Below, piece by piece: positions 34,650-43,600 of a stretch of DNA of 45,158 nucleotides. Origin of the DNA: Bacteroidia bacterium (GTDB lineage Bacteria > Bacteroidota > Bacteroidia > Bacteroidales > Prolixibacteraceae); contig JAPLDS010000022.1 of assembly GCA_026391295.1 (NCBI GenBank), positions 1 through 45,158 on the forward strand, read 5' to 3'. Each line of letters opens with the position of its first letter. The first letter of the stretch is position 1. The notes under the pieces were generated by a model. It was not told where the DNA came from and made no database searches. It saw only the letters and a program-made list of their open reading frames with translations. The position numbers and the translations under genes were made by a program.

Positions 34650-36098
34650 ATGAAAAAAGCTGACATCGGCCTTATTGGCCTAGCCGTAATGGGTGAAAAC
34701 CTTGTGCTGAACATGGAGAGCAAAGGGTTTACCGTAGCTGTTTACAACCGCACGACTGATAAAGTTGACAAGTTTGTCAATGGTCGCGGGGCGGGGAAAA
34801 ATTTCATTGGTTGTCATACCATTGCCGATCTTTGTGCTAATCTAGAGCGCCCAAGAAAAGTAATGATGCTGGTTAAGGCAGGTCAACCAGTTGATGATTT
34901 CATTGAACAGATCATCCCCTACCTTGAGCCGGGAGATATCATCATCGACGGCGGAAACTCCCATTTTCCTGACACCATAAGACGAACAAGCTATGTTGAA
35001 AGCAAAGGATTACTATTCGTAGGCTCAGGCGTCTCTGGAGGTGAAGAGGGAGCTTTGTTGGGACCATCTATGATGCCTGGGGGATCTCCAGCCGCATGGC
35101 CAGCAATCAAAACCATTTTTCAGGCTGTTGCAGCTAAAGTTGGAGATGAGCCTTGTTGCGAATGGGTTGGCGAAAATGGAGCCGGTCATTTTGTGAAGAT
35201 GGTACACAATGGCATCGAGTATGGCGATATGCAGATTATCTGCGAAGCTTATCAGATGATGAAAGAGTTACTGGGGATGAATGCTGATGAGATGCATCAA
35301 GTGTTTACCGACTGGAATAAAGGTGATCTAGACAGCTATCTTGTAGAGATCACGAGAGATATTTTAGGCTATCGTGATGAAAATGGAGAAGCCTTAGTAG
35401 AAAAGATATTAGATACTGCTGGTCAAAAAGGGACTGGTAAATGGACTGGTGTTTCAGCCTTAGACCTAGGCATTCCTCTTACTTTAATTGGAGAATCGGT
35501 CTTTGCACGCTGTTTATCCGCTCAAAAAGACTTACGTGTAAAAGCCTCTAAATTTCTTTCAGGTCCTGAAAAGCAATTCAGAGGAGATCGAAATCAATTT
35601 ATTAGCGATTTAAAAGATGCCTTACTTGGTGCGAAGATCATCTCCTATGCGCAAGGGTATGATCTAATGGGAGAAGCGGCCAAAGAATACAAATGGACCC
35701 TTAACAATGGCGGCATCGCACTGATGTGGCGTGGCGGATGTATCATCCGTTCGGCTTTCTTAGGTAAGATCAAAGAGGCGTTCGACAAAAATCCGAAATT
35801 AGAACATTTACTTCTGGACGAATATTTTAAAGCAACCATTGAAAAAGCTCAGACAGGATGGCGTAGAGTGGTGGCCAGTGCCATTATGCATGGCGTCCCA
35901 GCCCCTTGCCTAGCAGCTGCTTTAACCTACTTTGATGGTTTCCGCAGTGAGCGATTACCGGCAAACCTACTTCAAGCGCAACGTGATTATTTCGGTGCTC
36001 ATACCTACGAGCGTATCGACAAGCCTCGCGGAGAGTTCTTTCATACAAACTGGACTGGTAGAGGTGGCGATACCTCATCATCGACCTATAGCGTATAG
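34650..36098 (+). CDS. gnd: 6-phosphogluconate dehydrogenase, decarboxylating
   Basis: The 482-residue protein is the long, homodimeric type. The N-terminal NADP site is IGLAVMGENLVLNMESKGF (about 9-27) with YNRTTDKV following. GGNSHFPDTIRR and SGVSGGEEGALLGPSMMPGG are substrate-region motifs, and HFVKMVHNGIEYGDMQ carries the catalytic lysine. The C-terminal helical domain ends with NWTGRGGDTSSSTYSV. It oxidises 6-phosphogluconate to ribulose 5-phosphate with loss of CO2. The usual partners zwf and pgl are not adjacent; instead it ends the hexuronate operon, which suggests that 6-phosphogluconate is supplied by sugar-acid breakdown. A strong terminator follows at 36114-36152. Confidence 0.96.
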   Translation: MKKADIGLIGLAVMGENLVLNMESKGFTVAVYNRTTDKVDKFVNGRGAGKNFIGCHTIADLCANLERPRKVMMLVKAGQPVDDFIEQIIPYLEPGDIIIDGGNSHFPDTIRRTSYVESKGLLFVGSGVSGGEEGALLGPSMMPGGSPAAWPAIKTIFQAVAAKVGDEPCCEWVGENGAGHFVKMVHNGIEYGDMQIICEAYQMMKELLGMNADEMHQVFTDWNKGDLDSYLVEITRDILGYRDENGEALVEKILDTAGQKGTGKWTGVSALDLGIPLTLIGESVFARCLSAQKDLRVKASKFLSGPEKQFRGDRNQFISDLKDALLGAKIISYAQGYDLMGEAAKEYKWTLNNGGIALMWRGGCIIRSAFLGKIKEAFDKNPKLEHLLLDEYFKATIEKAQTGWRRVVASAIMHGVPAPCLAAALTYFDGFRSERLPANLLQAQRDYFGAHTYERIDKPRGEFFHTNWTGRGGDTSSSTYSV

Positions 36099-36113
36099 CA
36101 CTGTCAATAAAGC

Positions 36114-36152
36114 AAAAAGAAGCGCTGTAATCTCCTTACAGCGCTTCTTTTT
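36114..36152. terminator. Terminator after gnd, shared with ybjQ
   Basis: A 17-bp perfect stem (AAAAAGAAGCGCTGTAA and its complement) encloses a TCTCC loop and ends in a T-run. The A-run on the other arm lets it serve the convergent ybjQ as well. Confidence 0.9.
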
Positions 36153-36173
36153 TGACCTTATCCTTTGAGTTGA

Positions 36174-36506
36174 TTAGTCGATCTTTTCAACGAAAACGGC
36201 AGTACCATAAGCCAAAACCTCCGTTAAACCCGTGCTAACCTCATTCGCATCGTAACGCATACTAATAATAGCATTTGCACCCAATTCCTCAGCATGTTGT
36301 ATCATAAACTGTAGCGCCTCTTCGCGAGCATTCTCGCATAGCTCCGTAAAAATTGCACTACGACCACCAAAGATCGTCATAAATCCACCGGCCACATTTC
36401 CGATGATACTGCGAGAACGAACAGTAATTCCGCGAACCAAACCTAACTGTTTAACAATTCGGTATCCTTCAAGATTTATACTTGTTGTGATTAATACATT
36501 TGTCAT
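36174..36506 (-). CDS. YbjQ family protein (UPF0145, DUF74)
   Basis: The 110-residue protein matches the YbjQ/UPF0145 family: ITTSINLEGYRIVKQLGLVRG near the N-terminus, GGFMTIFGGRSAIFTELCEN in the middle, REEALQFMIQHAEELGANAI and MRYDANEV. A final AYGTAVFVEKI strand closes the domain. The family forms pentameric beta-rich rings and is sometimes called heavy-metal-binding on weak evidence; its function is unknown. The serine hydrolase gene upstream ends 26 nt before this start, so the two may share a transcript. Confidence 0.9.
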   Translation of the reverse strand: MTNVLITTSINLEGYRIVKQLGLVRGITVRSRSIIGNVAGGFMTIFGGRSAIFTELCENAREEALQFMIQHAEELGANAIISMRYDANEVSTGLTEVLAYGTAVFVEKID

Positions 36507-36532
36507 ATTATAAATTTAATGGGTTATAAATA

Positions 36533-37825
36533 TCAGTCATCGATCGATTGGCCAACCAACTGAGTAAATTTAGCACTAGTCCTATCGCCTGTTGGACCCT
36601 GTGTTTGTTTCATCAAGATTCCAATTGTTTGCTCTTTAGGATCAGCAAAATATTGTGTATTAAAATAACCACCCCAATCAAAGGTTCCTAAGCTACCTAT
36701 TCCACCCGTATGCTCGGCCGTTGGTCCGTTCACTGAGAAAGCTAATCCAAAGAATTTATCCGCGTTTTTAAATAAGGAACCAGTCTGATTGCTTAAAATG
36801 GTCTGAACCGTCGTTCTACTTAATATCCGAACACCATTTAACTCACCTCCATTTAAGTACATCTGCAAGAAAGTTGCATAATCTTTTGCGGTACTCGATA
36901 GTCCTGCACCCCCAGAAAAGAACGTTTTTGCCCCTTTAATTGGATATTGTGGATCATAAAAGGTGGTCGGATAATTGGACCACTTGCCAGTAGCGCTTTT
37001 TTGCTGAACCTGAACCAGTCTGCTCGCTTTATTATCGGGTAAATAGAACCACGTATCATTCATTCCTAATGGATCAAACAAATGTGTTCTTAAATACTTA
37101 TCAAATGTTACACCAGACACAACTTCAATTAGATATCCCAATACATCTAAACCTTCACAATAGGTAAATTTCTCACCTGGGTTATGGTGCAAAGGCAATT
37201 TCGCTAACCGCTTTACACTTTCGCCAATTGTAATCTTTTCAGTCGTAAAAAGATCTGTTACGCCCGCTTTTTTATACAACATTTTAAAGCGCTCATCGGC
37301 ATCAATCACACCATATCCAAGACCAGAGGTGTGGGTTAGCAGTTGACGAATGGTGATCTCGCCACTGGCCGAAACGCCCGTAAAGGTGGTATCTGTGCTC
37401 TGAAAAGTTTTTAATACCTGTGGATTTTTAAATTCAGGAATATATTTTGAGATTGGATCATCGAGGTTAAATCGCCCCTCTTCCCAAAGCATCATCACTG
37501 CTGTAGCCGTGATTGCCTTACTTTGTGAAGCGATGCGAAAAATATCATCTCGCTTTAGATCACGACCAGTCTCTACATCCGATTTACCATAAGCTTTGTA
37601 AAAAACAATCTTTCCATGGCGGGCTATCAAAGCTACCACTCCAGGCAAATCACCATTGGATATGGCTTTGGCACAGAGTGAGTCTATTCGAGCAAGTCTT
37701 TCTGAAGATATGCCAACAGAGCTAGGCTTATCCTCCATTAACAGTGGTGATTTTTTTAGTGACTTTGTTTGGGTATTCCCTTGAATAAGTAGGAATGAAA
37801 ATAGGATAAATAATAGGCTTTTCAT
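36533..37825 (-). CDS. Secreted serine hydrolase, class C beta-lactamase / esterase fold
   Basis: The 430-residue protein has a signal peptide (1-18, MKSLLFILFSFLLIQGNT). Its beta-lactamase-fold domain carries the nucleophile motif SQSK in IASQSKAITATAVMMLWEEG. The second-motif tyrosine is in FTYCEGLDVLGYLIE, where the YxN of true class C enzymes reads YCE. The third motif is HTGGIGSLG, and the tail is FADPKEQTIGILMKQ. This combination is typical of EstB-like esterases and D-amino-peptidase relatives rather than antibiotic-hydrolysing enzymes. It likely acts in the periplasm. A well-formed promoter (TTTG, 18 nt, TAAGTTTG) lies about 40 nt upstream. Confidence 0.88.
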   Translation of the reverse strand: MKSLLFILFSFLLIQGNTQTKSLKKSPLLMEDKPSSVGISSERLARIDSLCAKAISNGDLPGVVALIARHGKIVFYKAYGKSDVETGRDLKRDDIFRIASQSKAITATAVMMLWEEGRFNLDDPISKYIPEFKNPQVLKTFQSTDTTFTGVSASGEITIRQLLTHTSGLGYGVIDADERFKMLYKKAGVTDLFTTEKITIGESVKRLAKLPLHHNPGEKFTYCEGLDVLGYLIEVVSGVTFDKYLRTHLFDPLGMNDTWFYLPDNKASRLVQVQQKSATGKWSNYPTTFYDPQYPIKGAKTFFSGGAGLSSTAKDYATFLQMYLNGGELNGVRILSRTTVQTILSNQTGSLFKNADKFFGLAFSVNGPTAEHTGGIGSLGTFDWGGYFNTQYFADPKEQTIGILMKQTQGPTGDRTSAKFTQLVGQSIDD

Positions 37826-37867
37826 GGTGATTATATTTTCGTTTTGACAGATTTGAAAAAGTTAAAG

Positions 37868-37897
37868 CAAACTTAATCATAATTATGGCTCATCAAA
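37868..37897 (-). promoter_or_regulatory. Serine hydrolase promoter (TTTG - 18 nt - TAAGTTTG)
   Basis: On the minus strand TTTG occupies 37897-37894 and TAAGTTTG occupies 37875-37868, with an 18-nt spacer. Both elements match consensus. The start codon follows about 42 nt after the -7 box. Confidence 0.7.
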
Positions 37898-38092
37898 CGA
37901 AATTTAAAAATGAAATAAACACTCTGATTTTTATCATAAAACAATAATATACAATATGTTAATCATCAAATGATAATTAATTAAACCTATAAAAGTAGAG
38001 TCTAGTTTATAAATTTCGAACAATATTAACAATCGTTGAAATCTTAGCGAAACAACTTACTATCATTACACGTTCTAGTGATATAGAATCCG

Positions 38093-38100
38093 TAATTTTG
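38093..38100 (+). promoter_or_regulatory. Promoter -7 box for glyA
   Basis: TAATTTTG matches TAnnTTTG exactly and lies 32 nt upstream of the ATG at 38133. No clear -33 TTG is present. Confidence 0.55.
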
Positions 38101-38132
38101 CATTAAGAAATTTATTCCAAAGGAAATATCGT

Positions 38133-39413
38133 ATGAAAAGAGATTCACAGATTTTTGAAATTATTGAAAAGGAGAGACAGCGTCAGTTGCATGGCATTGA
38201 ATTAATTGCTTCTGAAAACTTTGTTTCAGATCAGGTTATGGAGGCGATGGGCTCATGTCTGACCAATAAATATGCTGAAGGTTATCCAGGTCATCGTTAC
38301 TATGGAGGCTGTCAGTTTATTGATGAATCAGAGCAATTAGCTATCGACAGACTGAAAAAGCTTTTTGGTGCTGAGTATGCCAATGTTCAGCCACATTCAG
38401 GCGCACAGGCTAACATGGCTGTTTTATTGACAGTCCTTAAACCTGGCGATACCTTTATGGGTTTAGATCTATCACATGGTGGTCATCTTTCTCATGGTTC
38501 ACCTGTTAATTCATCTGGATTACTTTATCGTCCAATAGCTTATGGAGTGAAGGAAGATACTGGTCTTATCGACTACGATATGATGGAAGAAGTTGCACTT
38601 AAAGAGCGTCCAAAATTAATCATAGCTGGTGCCTCTGCTTATTCTCGCGAATGGGATTATCAGCGGATGCGTAATTTAGCCGATAAGATTGGTGCAATAT
38701 TTATGGTTGACATGGCTCATCCTGCAGGATTAATTGCTGCTGGATTGTTAGACAATCCTGTTAAATATGCGCACATTGTCACTTCGACTACACATAAAAC
38801 ATTGCGTGGTCCTCGTGGCGGAATTATCCTACTGGGTAAGGATTTTGAAAATCCTTGGGGAATCACCACCAAGAAAGGTGAGGTACGGATGATGTCATCA
38901 CTACTAGATTCTGCCATATTCCCAGGGATTCAAGGTGGTCCACTTGAGCATGTCATCGCATCTAAGGCAATCGCATTTGGCGAAGCGCTAGAGCCTGAAT
39001 ACAAAGAGTACCAGTCGCAGGTTCAAAAGAATGCCCGAGTTATGGCTAAGGCCTTTATTGACAATGGCTATAAGGTTATTTCAGGTGGCACAGACAACCA
39101 CTCAATGTTGATCGATTTAAGAACTAAGTTTCCTGATCTTACCGGTAAGAAAGCTGAAAATGCCCTTGTCTTAGCGGATATTACAATCAATAAAAACATG
39201 GTTCCATTCGACTCAAGATCGCCCTTCCTTACCTCTGGGTTGCGTGTTGGAACACCAGCAATTACAACTCGTGGAATGAAAGAAGAGCATATGTCGTTGA
39301 TTGTAGAATTGATCGACGAAGTCCTTCAGAATGCCGACAATGAAGAAGTAATCGCAGCAGTACGAAGCAAGGTAAATAAAGCCATGGAAGCATTCCCAAT
39401 GTTTGCTTGGTAA
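38133..39413 (+). CDS. glyA: Serine hydroxymethyltransferase
   Basis: The 426-residue protein is a full-length PLP enzyme that interconverts serine and glycine with tetrahydrofolate in the cytoplasm. Motifs are [20 protein letters not shown] near the N-terminus, [29 protein letters not shown], and [28 protein letters not shown] holds the PLP-binding lysine, and [16 protein letters not shown] is near the C-terminus. It is monocistronic, with a promoter box 32 nt upstream and a strong terminator 20 nt downstream. No riboswitch-like leader is apparent. Confidence 0.97.
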   Translation: MKRDSQIFEIIEKERQRQLHGIELIASENFVSDQVMEAMGSCLTNKYAEGYPGHRYYGGCQFIDESEQLAIDRLKKLFGAEYANVQPHSGAQANMAVLLTVLKPGDTFMGLDLSHGGHLSHGSPVNSSGLLYRPIAYGVKEDTGLIDYDMMEEVALKERPKLIIAGASAYSREWDYQRMRNLADKIGAIFMVDMAHPAGLIAAGLLDNPVKYAHIVTSTTHKTLRGPRGGIILLGKDFENPWGITTKKGEVRMMSSLLDSAIFPGIQGGPLEHVIASKAIAFGEALEPEYKEYQSQVQKNARVMAKAFIDNGYKVISGGTDNHSMLIDLRTKFPDLTGKKAENALVLADITINKNMVPFDSRSPFLTSGLRVGTPAITTRGMKEEHMSLIVELIDEVLQNADNEEVIAAVRSKVNKAMEAFPMFAW

Positions 39414-39433
39414 TTACAAAAAGATAAAAATTC

Positions 39434-39467
39434 AAAAAGGGAGAAAAGTTAACTTTTCTCCCTTTTT
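39434..39467. terminator. Bidirectional terminator between glyA and tsaD
   Basis: A perfect 34-nt palindrome has arms AAAAAGGGAGAAAAGTT and AACTTTTCTCCCTTTTT. It ends in a T-run on both strands and serves the convergent genes glyA and tsaD. Confidence 0.9.
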
Positions 39468-39501
39468 AATTGGCAATAACTTTAGCATTCAGCTACTGGA
39501 A

Positions 39502-40539
39502 CTATTTCATCGTCACTCTAGAGTACGGAGCTAGATCATGAGTAGCAAACTCCCCTTTCAGGAATTTATAATAACCCGTAATTGCGATCATTGCAGCATT
39601 ATCAGTTGTAAATTTAAATGGTGGAATATGCATCTCCCATCCATGTATCTGTGCCATAGCTAGCAAAGCATTTCTCAAACCAGAATTAGCTGAAACACCT
39701 CCAGCCACAGAGACCGTGCGAATACCTGTCTCTTTTGCGGCTTTAACTAGCTTCGTCATCAAAACTTCAATGATAGTCTCTTGTAAAGAGGCACAGATAT
39801 CGGCCTTATTCTCTTCAATAAAATTAGGGTTTAACTTCATCTGGTCACGAATAAAATAGAGAAACGAGGTTTTAAGACCACTGAAACTATAGTCATAACC
39901 CGGAACAGATGGTTTTGAAAAGACATAAGCCTTCGGATTTCCTTCTTTGGCCAGCTTATCAATTAATGGACCACCAGGATAAGGAAGGCCCATAACCTTC
40001 GCACATTTATCAAACGCCTCCCCTGCCGCATCATCAATAGTCTGCCCAATAACATCCATGTCGAGATGGTCACGCACCACAATAATCTGAGAATTACCCC
40101 CAGAGACGAGCAGACATAAAAATGGGAAGGATGGATTCTTCTTTTCTATCTCTGGTTCCTTTATAAAATGAGCTAAAACATGACCTTGCAAATGGTTAAC
40201 CTCAATAAGTGGAATATTACGAGACAAGGCAAAACCCTTTGCAAACGAAGTCCCTACGAGTAAAGAACCCAATAATCCAGGTCCCCGTGTAAAAGCAATA
40301 GCTGAAATATCTTCAACTTTTACACCGGCCTTTTTAATGGCCAAATCGACAACTGGTATAATATTTTGTTGATGAGCTCGTGACGCTAATTCAGGGACAA
40401 CGCCACCATAAGCCATATGTATGGATTGACCTGACACTTCATTGCTAAGAATGAGATCATTGCAAATGACAGCAGCAGCTGTATCGTCACAAGACGATTC
40501 TATTCCTAAGATTATAATTGGCTTATCTTTACTTGTCAT
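39502..40539 (-). CDS. tsaD: tRNA N6-adenosine threonylcarbamoyltransferase
   Basis: The 345-residue protein is full length. It transfers threonylcarbamoyl from TC-AMP to A37 of tRNAs reading ANN codons, as part of the TsaB-TsaD-TsaE complex. Visible motifs are ILGIESSCDDTAAAV at the N-terminus, PELASRAHQQN with a metal-binding histidine, and GPGLLGSLLVGTSFAKG. These are followed by VNHLQGHVLAH with further ligands, LVSGGNSQI, DDAAGEAFDKCAK and VAGGVSANSGLR. It is divergent from tamB across only about 100 bp. Confidence 0.97.
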   Translation of the reverse strand: MTSKDKPIIILGIESSCDDTAAAVICNDLILSNEVSGQSIHMAYGGVVPELASRAHQQNIIPVVDLAIKKAGVKVEDISAIAFTRGPGLLGSLLVGTSFAKGFALSRNIPLIEVNHLQGHVLAHFIKEPEIEKKNPSFPFLCLLVSGGNSQIIVVRDHLDMDVIGQTIDDAAGEAFDKCAKVMGLPYPGGPLIDKLAKEGNPKAYVFSKPSVPGYDYSFSGLKTSFLYFIRDQMKLNPNFIEENKADICASLQETIIEVLMTKLVKAAKETGIRTVSVAGGVSANSGLRNALLAMAQIHGWEMHIPPFKFTTDNAAMIAITGYYKFLKGEFATHDLAPYSRVTMK

Positions 40540-40637
40540 TATATATTAATATTCTTTAACCACTTTCTACTTAATTCCCTTTCGCTTACACTTTAAAAGT
40601 GCTATTTTTAAAAAATCAAAACAGAAGAGAATGCACG

Positions 40638-43600
40638 TTGGTATACTCTTCAAATTTAAGCTGTAAAAGTATCAAAAAAAGGGTTAAAATAGCACTTATT
40701 CTCATCGTTTGCCTCACAACTTTATTAGGTGGAGCGTATGTGACTTTTCGCTCCAAGAGAGTGCAAACAACTATTGCCCAATGGTTTGCAACTCAGCTCT
40801 CAGATACATACAAGACGAAAATAACTGTTCAAGGTGTTAATATATCACTGTTTAATTCGATTATCCTTGAAAAAGTAATCGTTGAAGACCAGCATAAAGA
40901 TACCTTATGTAACATTGGCCAATTAAGTTTAAACATTGACAGTTTAGACCTTTTGAAAAAAAGAGTTCATTTTGGAGATATCAACCTTGAAGACTCCAAA
41001 ATACGCATCTCAAAAACAGCCAAAGAGTTCAACTACAATTTTCTATCTGACTCAACGTCTAAAAAATCAAAATCTGTCAATCCGTGGAATGTAACCTTCC
41101 ATAGTTTAAACATAACAAATTCACAATTTAGATATAAAGAACAAACAGCACAAGACACCCTAGTAAATGGGCTAAATTTTAAGGATTTAGAATTTAACAT
41201 CCAGCAGTTAAGCATAAAAAACATAACGAATAAAGATAGCCTAACGAAATTTGAGATAGCGAAAGCCACCTTAAGTGAAAAATCAGGTCTAACGATAAAG
41301 GAATTAAGCTTCAATGGCAAGTTAACATCAACACAATTAGAGGTCGATCAGTTAAACTTAAAACTAAATAATTCAACGATTGAAGCTCCGAACTTAAAAT
41401 TCAGAAAGAATAAATTATTAGCGAATGATTCTTTAAGCCCCCAGCAAAATCAATCGTTAGCCAATCTTTATGAGATTGAAAGCACCTTCAATAAATCAAC
41501 TGTTTCATTAGCGGATTTAGCTTATTTGATTCCAGATATCTGGGGCATGAACGAACAGGTTCAATTCTCTGGTGAAGCTAAGGGAACATTAAGCAACCTG
41601 AGATTTAAAAAAATAAATTTACAAATTGGAAAAGAGACTCAATTAAATGCAGATTTAGAACTCAGTGGTCTACCCGACTGGGAAAATACCTTTATATATT
41701 TTAAAATCTACAACAACACCCTTAACTTTAATGATCTGGCTCATATCCAAATGCCTGATAATCAACCATTAAAACACCTTAAGATACCCTCAGAATTACA
41801 ACATGGCGTAAACCTAAAATATCATGGAAATTTCACTGGATTCCCCTCTGATTTTGTGGCATACGGCACTGTTGATGGAAGCTTAGGACGATTAACCACA
41901 GACCTTTCCTTTCGACCGAAAAAATCTGGGGCTATAGATTTTCAAGGAACCCTTAAAACTAGATCATTTAACGCCGGGAAACTTATTGACTATGATCCTC
42001 TAGGAGAAGTTTCATTACAAATCAAAGTTAATGGATCTAGATCTGCAGACAAGAAATACAATGCATTAATATCGGGAAACATCGATAGTCTATATTTCAA
42101 TCATTACAGAGTTGATTCTATCTTCGTCAATGGAAAAGTGCGAAATCGCAGCTTCGAGGGTGATTTAAATGTAAAAGACAACAATTTAAAACTGAATTTT
42201 GCAGGCAAGGCAGATCTTGCAGGAGCAATTCCAGAATTTAATTTCACCTCTACCGTTGAAAAAGCCAATCTTGCCATCCTTGGATTGGATAAAGAACAGA
42301 AAACCTCCACTCTTGCTCTAAAGCTAAATGCCAATTTTAGCGGGAATAATTTAGACGATTTAAATGGAAAAATATCTCTCCAACAGTTTAAATTTCAGAG
42401 AGCTGGCAAGAACCTTAATTTCGACAACCTGACCTTTAACACAACGAACAACAGCAAAAAGAACAACATCACCTTGCGATCTGACATCGCAGACCTCACA
42501 ATAGATGGCAAATATCTATTTGGGGAATTCGATCTCATATTTAGAGATTATTTGAATTATTTCTTGCCATCTGCTAGACTACCTTTTTCGAAGCGAAGTT
42601 CAACAGGTAAAAACTCGTTTAAGTATGATCTGAAAATTAAGAAAGCGGAAGAACTAGGCAGTTTCTTTGTCCCTGGATTAATCATTAAATCGCCATTAGT
42701 TCTTTCTGGGAATATCGATTCTGAAAAGAAAATTTTCAATATGAATGGGTCGATCAACGAAATTCTAATTAATGATCATCAGCTTAAAGGACTGACAATA
42801 AATTCCCATAACACAGGGAAAAATTGGCTCTTCAGAGTTGGCTCAAAAGAAGCCTTAATTGGAGGCTCAATTGCTGTTGAAAACTTCTCAATCAACAACA
42901 ACTTAGCTCACGACAGTCTAAAAACTACAGTAAGCTGGAACAATACCGCTCTTCCAACCTACTCCGGAAAAATTGATGTCCTGGGGATATTTGCAAAGAA
43001 TAAAGTTGGCAATAACACGGCTGATTTCTACCTAAATCCTTCTAAAATTTACCTTGCAGATTCTTTATGGATTATCGAAAAAAGTCATCTCCATATGGAT
43101 ACCACCTCCGTTGCGATTGATAATTTTAGCATTCATCACAATCAAGAGAAATTTAGAATCTTTGGGAAAGTGGCTAATAATTCAGCTGACAAGATAAATG
43201 TTGAATTTTCAAAAGTCAAACTAAGCAACCTCGATTTATTGCTGGGCGAAGAGATTGGAATTTTTGGAGAGCTAAATGGAACAACTTCAATTGCTGATCC
43301 ATACAACTCTTTATTTCTCACGAGTAAGATGAAAGTATCCGATTTCACCTATCTGGAAAAGAACTTTGGAGATATTATCCTAGACAACAGCTGGGACCAA
43401 GAGAAAAAGAAACTAAACACCTCATTAAAGCTTGTCAAAAACTCAAAAGCTGGATTTGATCTAAAAGGGTATTACCAACCTAAAGGTGATAGCATAAATT
43501 ACCATGCCTCGTTTAACAATTACCCACTCGAAACCTTACTTCCAATCTTAGGAAGTTTTGCGAATAAAGTTGAAGGGATTGGCAATGGTCAGGTTGACAT

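Larger units (their letters stand above)
37826..38132. other. AT-rich divergent region between the serine hydrolase and glyA
   Basis: This 307-bp region has no gene. It contains the minus-strand promoter of the hydrolase at its left end and the glyA promoter box at its right end. In between I see only AT-rich sequence with no convincing RNA structure or riboswitch. Confidence 0.6.

Noticed and set aside
36533-37825. Beta-lactamase conferring antibiotic resistance
   Set aside because: The second motif reads YCE rather than YxN, and the overall pattern is that of EstB-like esterases and peptidase relatives.
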